In this document: one piece after another, positions 50,401 through 59,400 of the stretch | Layout of the letters: the number at the start of each line of letters is the position of its first letter | Numbering within the stretch: position 1 is the stretch's first letter | Assembly (NCBI RefSeq): GCF_036711975.1 | Contig: NC_091972.1 | Span: 10,111,001-10,175,000, forward strand | DNA: 64,000 bases | Reading direction: 5' to 3' | Source of the DNA: Onthophagus taurus | Taxonomy: Eukaryota > Arthropoda > Insecta > Coleoptera > Scarabaeidae | The notes under the pieces: model-generated | Databases searched by the model: none | Seen by the model: the letters and a program-made list of their open reading frames with translations, nothing else | Told to the model about the DNA's origin: nothing | Position numbers and translations under genes: made by a program

Positions 50401-53400
50401 GATTTAATGTATTGAAGATCATTTCTTTGAATCTTAAAATTTTGGAGTTATGATATTTTGATTGCAACCTTGCACAACTGCAATACAGGTAGTTGATAAA
50501 AAATATAATAATATAAAAATATAATATCTTAGGTTAGCTTACAAATGGAACCAAAAAAATTTAAAAGCTTTAAAAAGTTTTAAACCAAAAAACATAATCT
50601 ATGATCAATTTCTTCCGATCCATTTTCAATATAGAAAGCAAAATATTGTAATTCTTTAATCTCTAAAATTTGATATTTCAGTGTACCATTTAAAATGTCT
50701 AATTATGAATTATTTCTTTCAATTTACTTATAAGTAAATCTTTTTTGGTGTCTTTGTTTTTTTAAATCAATTTTTGAAACAATTTTGAAGACGTTAAAAA
50801 ACTTTTTATAAAAAGATTTTTGTTAAACCAAATTTAATGAAATCAATTTTTGAATTTTTGTTGTTTTTTACGTTATACGCTTTGCAATGTCTACTTACTT
50901 AAAAAAAAAAGCTTTTAATAATAATCAATCGCAAAAAAAATTCAGCAAAAGAAAAATTGTAATCATAAACTAACATGAAACTAAAATTTAAAACAAATCG
51001 AAACAATGAAAACGAGTAGATAATGGAAATTTTGGATTTCCAAGAAAAATCATGTTACTGGTCGTTATATTAGCGAGATTGTTCATTTTTACTCGCACCT
51101 GAGTGGGTCACAGGGCGCCCCAAATGACGAATTTCTCACGTTTTCATACATTTTTAGATCTTCGACGACGAAAAGAGGTTGATCAGAGCTGAGACGGCGT
51201 CTCTTTTGAGGAGAATTCATGCTCCGGTCCCTCGTGTTTCCAAACCGCTAGCACTGCCATATGTTACCAGGTAAGTTAATTTAATTATTTAAAAGTGATA
51301 TTTAATTAATAATAACATTTATCCCAACTTTGTAAGGTAAAGCTTTTTTTAAGTTTAATCTAATTTAAAACACTAAATTAAAGCTTTACATTTGAAAAGT
51401 GAATAATTTTAGTTTGATTTCTCTTTTACTGGAAGAGAAAAAGTGTTCTGTGAGCAATTATTTCCGAGATTAACCTTAATCGTGGAAAAAATTGCATTAA
51501 GCATGAAGATTTATCTTTTCCAGCACTTCCAATTTATCATGTAACTCTCCCGCTTCTAATCCTTAGTACGCTTAACCCTTTGTACCTCCTCTAACGTTAA
51601 ACAGGACTCTAATAGGCAGTATACAATCCGGAAATGTGTAATAGTAACGGAAATTCGTATTGGAAGCATATAATCCATCAACTAGTAGTTAGTGATTTGG
51701 TTTACGGTTCGGTACCCTTTGTATTGACATGAAAGATAATTCGAATTCGTATCAGTTTGAAAACAAATTTTGATGCGTCAATGTATTTTAGACAGATTAT
51801 TAACTTTAAATTTTCGAGCACTTCAGACACGTTCAAGTTGGAAATCGATTACCAAACGTCTTGAAAATTCACCCTCCTTTAAGGGGGAAATTAAGCGGAA
51901 TGTTTTCTCAGCAAACAAAAAAGAAGAAAAACTGAACGAATGAAGTAGATTGAACAATTTATTGCTTAAAAATTTGTACAATAAAATAAAGAATACTTTA
52001 CGAGGTCATTTTCTTAATACTAAATATATTAATTTAAGTCTTATAAATTTGTTTTTCGAGTTAAGTTGATTTATTTTTATCGACCAACGATTTGGGCGAC
52101 TCCAATAACACCTTGCACAACAGGTAAAGCTTCTTTGGTATGTTTAAAAACTTTTTTGACTTTCTTTTCCTTCATAAAAAAATAAATTAATTAAAGAAAT
52201 TTTTAAATAAAATGAAGTTAAATTTACTTACAATTTTTCTCCATCCTTTCCATTTTGCTTCAGTTTGACCACTCAATAAACAGAAAATGACCAAAACGAG
52301 AATAAAAACACGGTAGAAATTCATTTTGTTTTGACGTAGATTAATAAATTCTACGAAATGATAAGAAATAGTTGTATTAACGAGTAAAGTGCGACTGTTT
52401 GATGATTTTCTTTTACGAAGCTTTATATAGTAACGAGACTGAAGAGATAACGGTTGCTAAATCGTTGGAATTTCTTTGGGGAACCCCGACGTTTAATCTC
52501 TTAAAGAGGATACTGGGGAAGTACGCACGGCTACAGACGCTCCAGTATTTTTATTTTTACGTCGTGATATATCTTTTTATCAATCTTATGTGGTTTTATT
52601 TTTATAGTTTCAAGCAAATATTGAAGTTTATTGTATTCAAGTTTTTATATGTGTTTTGTTTAATGTATTTTTTTACAATACACCTTTTTTTACTACTTAA
52701 AGATCGAATTGGAATTACGATTTTCTTTGAAAATGTGTTAAAGTATGAAATGTACAGGGTGGTTCAAATTCGATGTCCGAATAGGCTAACTCGGAAACTA
52801 TAAGAGTTAGAAAAAAAGTAGCTTACATGTCATGATCTCGTTTTTCGAGAAACTGCTAATGCCGAAAACCTCATAGCGCTATCGTCTTTTGTTTTTCCCC
52901 TAAAGGCCAAAATTGAAAATATCGTAAAACCAGCAAGTGCAATTATCTTGGTTATTATTATAGGTGGAGTATTATAACTAAGACATTATATGGACACTTT
53001 TTTATAGAGAATTGGATGACGTAGTCAAAAAAATTTTTTCGGTTTTAGATTTTGAGATATCATCACAATTTTCGTTTTTTTAAATGGAAACAACCACTGA
53101 TTATTCGCTTATTAAATTCGTTATTTTTTTCTGATTACAAAAATATAGGGTTCCACAGGTCTATTTCTTATTGTTTTAGAATAAAGCCAAAAATAAACTT
53201 TTTTTTTAAATTTCCATCTAGTGTCATCGACGAAATTAAATTTACAGTTTCCTGTAAATTATGGTACTATAACTAAAAATTAAAAAAACAAATTTCTGAT
53301 GTTTGAAACAAATAAATTTGTTGAACTATTTAATTTATATATATTTTACACAAAAGTTGGAATAGATTGCATTATTTCACATTTTTTATTAATATTTAAT

Positions 53401-56400
53401 ATTATTATTAAATGACTTAATAAATTATTGATAGATGGCGCTCATATATTTTTCTTTTGAATTCAAATAAACATAGCAACATTTGTTTGTATTCAAAAAG
53501 TGTCACTTTAAAAACCTGTAATAATATTAAATATTAATAAAAAATGTGAACTAATGCAATCTATTCCAACTTTTGTGTAAAACATATATAAATTAAATAG
53601 TTCAACAAATTTATTTGTTTCAAACATCAGAAATTTGTTTTTTTAATTTTTAGTTATAGTACCATAATTTACAGGAAACTGTAAATTTAATTTCGTCGAT
53701 GACACTAGATGGAAATTTAAAAAAAAAGTTTATTTTTGGCTTTATTCTAAAACAATAAGAAATAGACCTGTGGAACCCTATATTTTTGTAATCAGAAAAA
53801 AATAACGAATTTAATAAGCGAATAATCAGTGGTTGTTTCCATTTAAAAAAACGAAAATTGTGATGATATCTCAAAATCTAAAACCGAAAAAATTTTTTTG
53901 ACTACGTCATCCAATTCTCTATAAAAAAGTGTCCATATAATGTCTTAGTTATAATACTCCACCTATAATAATAACCAAGATAATTGCACTTGCTGGTTTT
54001 ACGATATTTTCAATTTTGGCCTCTAGGGGAAAAACAAAAGACGATAGCGCTATGAGGTTTTCGGCATTAGCAGTTTCTCGAAAAACGAGATCATGACATG
54101 TAAGCTACTTTTTTTCTAACTCTTATAGTTTCCGAGTTAGCCTATTCGGACATCGAATTTGAACCACCCTGTACATCTCTAAGTCGATATTTTTGCAGCA
54201 ATATATTCATTATAAATCGAAAACTAGAAATACTAGAACCAAATATTATTAATGAGAATTGGTTATAATGAAACTTTAAAACGTTATACGCGAACATTTA
54301 TAACTCAACTATGATTATTGCCAACTTAACTGATTAACAGTCTGAAACTTTTCAAATTTGACAGATTTAACAATAACATGGTTTTATCTCAAAAATTACA
54401 AGTTGTGAATGAGTATGATATTGTTAAAATTGTGCGTAATACATCACAAAGACAATTTACAAACTATTTTTCTCCAACTATTAGGTAATTACAGTTATAA
54501 ACCGTAAAATCCGCAATTCTCGAAATTGACGGTTTTGTTTACAAATATTTATTGTAACTTGGGAACTAGAAATGCTATTAAAAAATGTTATGGATCAAAA
54601 TTGTTTGTAATAAACCAACCTAATGATATTCAAAAGCACTTATAAGCTAACTATGATTAACACCAATATAACGGATTTAAAATCCTAAGTATTACAAATT
54701 TGACAAATTTTACAAGAAAATTGTTTTTATCTCAAAAATTAAAAAGCTGAACGCGAATAATGTTAATAAATATTGTTAATAGTACGTTATAAAGACTTTA
54801 TGCATAAACGGGGTTATCAAATTTTGCGAATTTTCTTTATAAATTCGAAAATATCGAAATCCCTAAATTGACGTTTTTTTTTATAAAAATATTCGGTACA
54901 GTTAGAGAACCAATAATGCTATGAGAAAATGTTGTAGATGAAAATGATTTGTAATGAACCAACTTAATATTATTCGCAAACAATTATAACCCAACTATAA
55001 TTTTATTATTACCAGCGTAGAAGATTTAAAGCTCGAATAATTTCAAATTCGTTACATTTAACAACAATATGGGTTTTCTTTGGGTTTTGTAAAAATTGTA
55101 GATGAGGATAATGTTATTAAAAATTGTTCATAACACATCACAAAGACTTTACCCATGATCGATTTTTTTCCAACTATTCAGCATTTTTAGTTATAAACCA
55201 TAAATACCAGAAATCTGCAAATCAGCGTTTTGCTTTATATATTCATGTTTGCTCGAAAACTACAAATACTAGGAGAAAATGTTATTGACGCGAATTATTT
55301 ATAATTAACCATTAAAATATTATCAGCACTTATAACTCAACTATGATTATTGCAAACTTAGCGGATTAAAAGTCTGAAACTTTTCAAATTTGACACATTT
55401 AACAATAACATGGTTTTATCTCAAAAATTACAAGTTGTGAATGAGTATGATATTGTTAAAATTGTGTGTAATACATCACAAAGACAATTTACAAACTATT
55501 TTTCTCCAACTATTAGGTAATTACAGTTATAAACCGTAAAATCCGCAATTCTCGAAATTGACGGTTTTGTTTACAAATATTTATTGTAACTTGGGAACTA
55601 GAAATGCTATTAAAAAATGTTATGGATCAAAATTGTTTGTAATAAACCAACCTAATGATATTCAAAAGCACTTATAAGCTAACTATGATTAATACCAATA
55701 TAACGGATTTAAAATCCTAAGTATTACAAATTTGACAAATTTTACAAGAAAATTGTTTTTATCTCAAAAATTAGAAAGCTGAAAGCGAATAATGTTAATA
55801 AATATTGTTATTAGTACGTTATAAAGACTTTATGCATAAACGGGGTTATCAAATTTTGCGAATTTTGTTTATAAATTCGAAAATACCGAAATCCCTAAAT
55901 TGACGTTTTTTTTATAAAAATATTCAGTACAGTTAGAGAACCAATAATGCTATGAGAAAATGTTGTAGATGAAAATGATTTGTAATGAACCAACGTAGAA
56001 GATTTAAAGCTCGAATAATTTCAAATTAGTTACATTTAACAACAATATGGGTTTTCTTTGGGTTTGTAAAAATTGTAGATGAGGATAATGTTATTAAAAA
56101 TTGTTCATAACACATCACAAAGACTTTACCCATGATCGATTTCTTTCCAACTATTCAGCATTTTTAGTTATAAACCATAAATACCAGAAATCTGCAAATC
56201 AGCGTTTTGCTTTATATATTCATTTTTGCTCGAAGACTACAAATACTAGGAGAAAATGTTATTGACGCGAATTATTTATAATTAACCATTAAAATATTAT
56301 CAGCACTTATAACTCAACTATGATTATTGCAAACTTAGCGGATTAAAAGTCTGAAACTTTTCAAATTTGACAGATTTAACAATAACATGGTTTTATCTCA

Positions 56401-59400
56401 AAAATTACAAGTTGTGAATGAGTATGTTATTGTTAAAATTGTGCGTAATACATCACAAAGACATAATTTACAAACTATTTTTCTCCAACTATTAGGTAAT
56501 TACAGTTATAAAACGTAAAATTCACAATTCGCGAAATTGACGGTTTTGGTTACAAATATTTATTGTAACTTGGAAACTAGAAATGCTATTAAAAAATGTT
56601 ATGGATGAAAATTGTTTGTAATAAACCAACCTAATAATATTCAAAAGCACTTATAACCCAACTATGATTAATACCAATATAGCGGATTTAAAATCCTAAG
56701 TATTACAAATTTGACAAATTTGACAAGAAAATGGTTTTTATCTCAAAAATTAAAAACCTGAAAGCGAATAATGTTAATAAATATTGTTAATAGTACGTTA
56801 TAAAGACTTTATGCATAAATGGGGTTATCAAATTTTGCGAATTTTCTTTATAAATTAGAAAATACCGAAATCCCTAAATTGACGTTTTTTTTATAAAAAT
56901 ATTCAGTACAGTTAGAGAACCAAGAATGCTATGAGAAAATGTTGCAGATGAAAATTATTTGTAATGAACCAACATAATATTATTCGAAAAAACAGTTATA
57001 ACCCAACTATAATTTTATTATTACCAGCGTAGAAGATTTAAAGTTCGAATAATTTCAAATTAGTTACATTTAACAACAACATGGGTTTTCTTTGGGTTTG
57101 TAAAAATTGTAGATGAGGGTAATGTTATTAAAAATTGTTCATAACACATCACAAAGACTTTACCCATGATCGATATCTTTCCAACTATTTAGCATTTTTA
57201 GTTATAAACCATAAATACCAGAAATCTGCAAATCAGCGTTTTGCTTTATATATTCATTTTTGCTCGAAAACTACAAATACTAGGAGAAAATGTTATTGAC
57301 GCGAATTATTTATAATTAACCATTAAAAGATTATCAGCACTTATAACTCAACTATGATTATTGCAAACTTAACTGATTAAAAGTCTGAAACTTTTCAAAT
57401 TTGACAGATTTAACAATAACATGGTTTTATCTCAAAAATTACAAGTTGTGAATGAGTATGATATTGTTAAAATTGTGCGTAATACGTCACAAAGACATAA
57501 TTTACAAACTATTTTTCTCCAACTATTAGGTAATTACAATTATAAACCGTAAAATTCACAATTCGCGAAATTGACGGTTTTGGTTACAAATATTTATTGT
57601 AACTTGGAAACTAGAAATGCTATTAAAAAATGTTATGGATCAAAATTGTTTGTAATAAACCAACCTAATGATATTCAAAAGCACTTATAAGTTAACTATG
57701 ATTAATACCAATATAGCGGATTTAAAACCCTAAGTATTATAAATTTGACAAATTTTACAAGAAAATGGTTTTTATCTCAAAAATTAAAAAGCTGAACGCG
57801 AATAATGTTAATAAATATTGTTAATAGTACGTTATAAAGACTTTATGCATAAACGAGGTTATCAAATTTTGCGAATTTTCTTTATAAATTAGAAAATACC
57901 GGAATCCCTAAATTTTGGCGTTTTTTTTTATAAAAATATTCAATACAGTTAGAGAACCAAGAATGCTATGAGAAAATGTTGTAGATGAAAATGATTTGTA
58001 ATGAACCAACTTAATATTATTCGCAAACAGTTATAACCCAACTATAATTTTATTATTACCAGCGTAGAAGATTTAAAGTTCGAATAATATCAAATTAGTT
58101 ACATTTAACAACAACATGGGTTTTCTTTGGGTTTGTAAAAATTGTAGATGAGGATAATGTTATTAAAAATTGTTCATAACACATCACAAAGACTTTACCC
58201 ATGATCGATTTCTTTCCAACTATTCAGCATTTTTAGTTATAAACCATAAATACCAGAAATCTGCAAATCAGCGTTTTGCTTTATATATTCATTTTTGCTC
58301 GAACACTACAAATACTAGGAGAAAATGTTATTGACGCGAATTATTTATAATTAACCATTAAAATATTATCAGCACTTATAACTCAACTATGATTATTGCA
58401 AACTTAGCGGATTAAAAGTCTGAAACTTTTCAAATTTGACAGATTTAACAATAACATGGTTTTATCTCAAAAATTACAAGTTGTGAATGAGTATGATATT
58501 GTTAAAATTGTGCGTAATACATCAGAAAGACATAATCATCAAAGTATTTTTTCCAACTATCAGGTAATTATAGTTATAAACCGTAAAATCCACAATTCTC
58601 GAAATTGACGGTTTTGGTTACAAATATTTATTGTAACTTGGAAACTAGAAATGCTATTAAAAAATGTTATGGGTGAAAATTGTTTGTAATAAACCAACCT
58701 AATAATATTCAAAAGCACTTATAACCCAACTATGATTAATACCAATATAGCGGATTTAAAATCCTAAGTATTACAAATTTGACAAATTTGACAAGAAAAT
58801 GGTTTTTATCTCAAAAATTGAAAACCTGAAAGCGAATAATGTTAATAAATATTGTTAATAGTACGTTATAAAGACTTTATGCATAAACGGGGTTATCAAA
58901 TTTTGCGAATTTTCTTTATAAATTAGAAAATACCGAAATCCCTAAATTGACGTTTTTTTTTATAAAAATATTCAGTACAGTTAGAGAACCAAGAATGCTA
59001 TGAGAAAATGTGGTAGATGAAAATTATTTGTAATGAACCAATATAATATTATTCGAAAACTGTTATAACCCAACTATAATTTTATTATTACCAGCGTAGA
59101 AGATTTAAAGTTCGAATAATTTCATATTAGTTACATTTAACAACATGGGTTGTTCATAACACATCACAAAGGCTTAACCCATAATCAATTTCTTTCCAAC
59201 TATTCAGCATTTGTAGTTATAAACCATAACTACCACAAATCTGCAACTTTCAGACCCACTGTGCCGAACTGTTTAAGAATTACTGTTTAAAACCAATGCA
59301 AACGATTATTTTGTTGTTAAAGGTTTAAGAAAAACATAACACTGATTAGATATTGAATTTATTGGGAATTATAATAAAATAACTTTAATCAATCATGAAC

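Noticed and set aside
52399-52803. 134-codon open frame on the + strand
   Set aside because: It overlaps the cecropin promoter motifs and runs into the end of the foldback element; composition is AT-driven (F, Y, I, L) and no splice or family support exists.
53052-53874. Two identical 74-codon proteins on opposite strands
   Set aside because: They are mirror images produced by the inverted arms of the foldback element, with no resemblance to a transposase.
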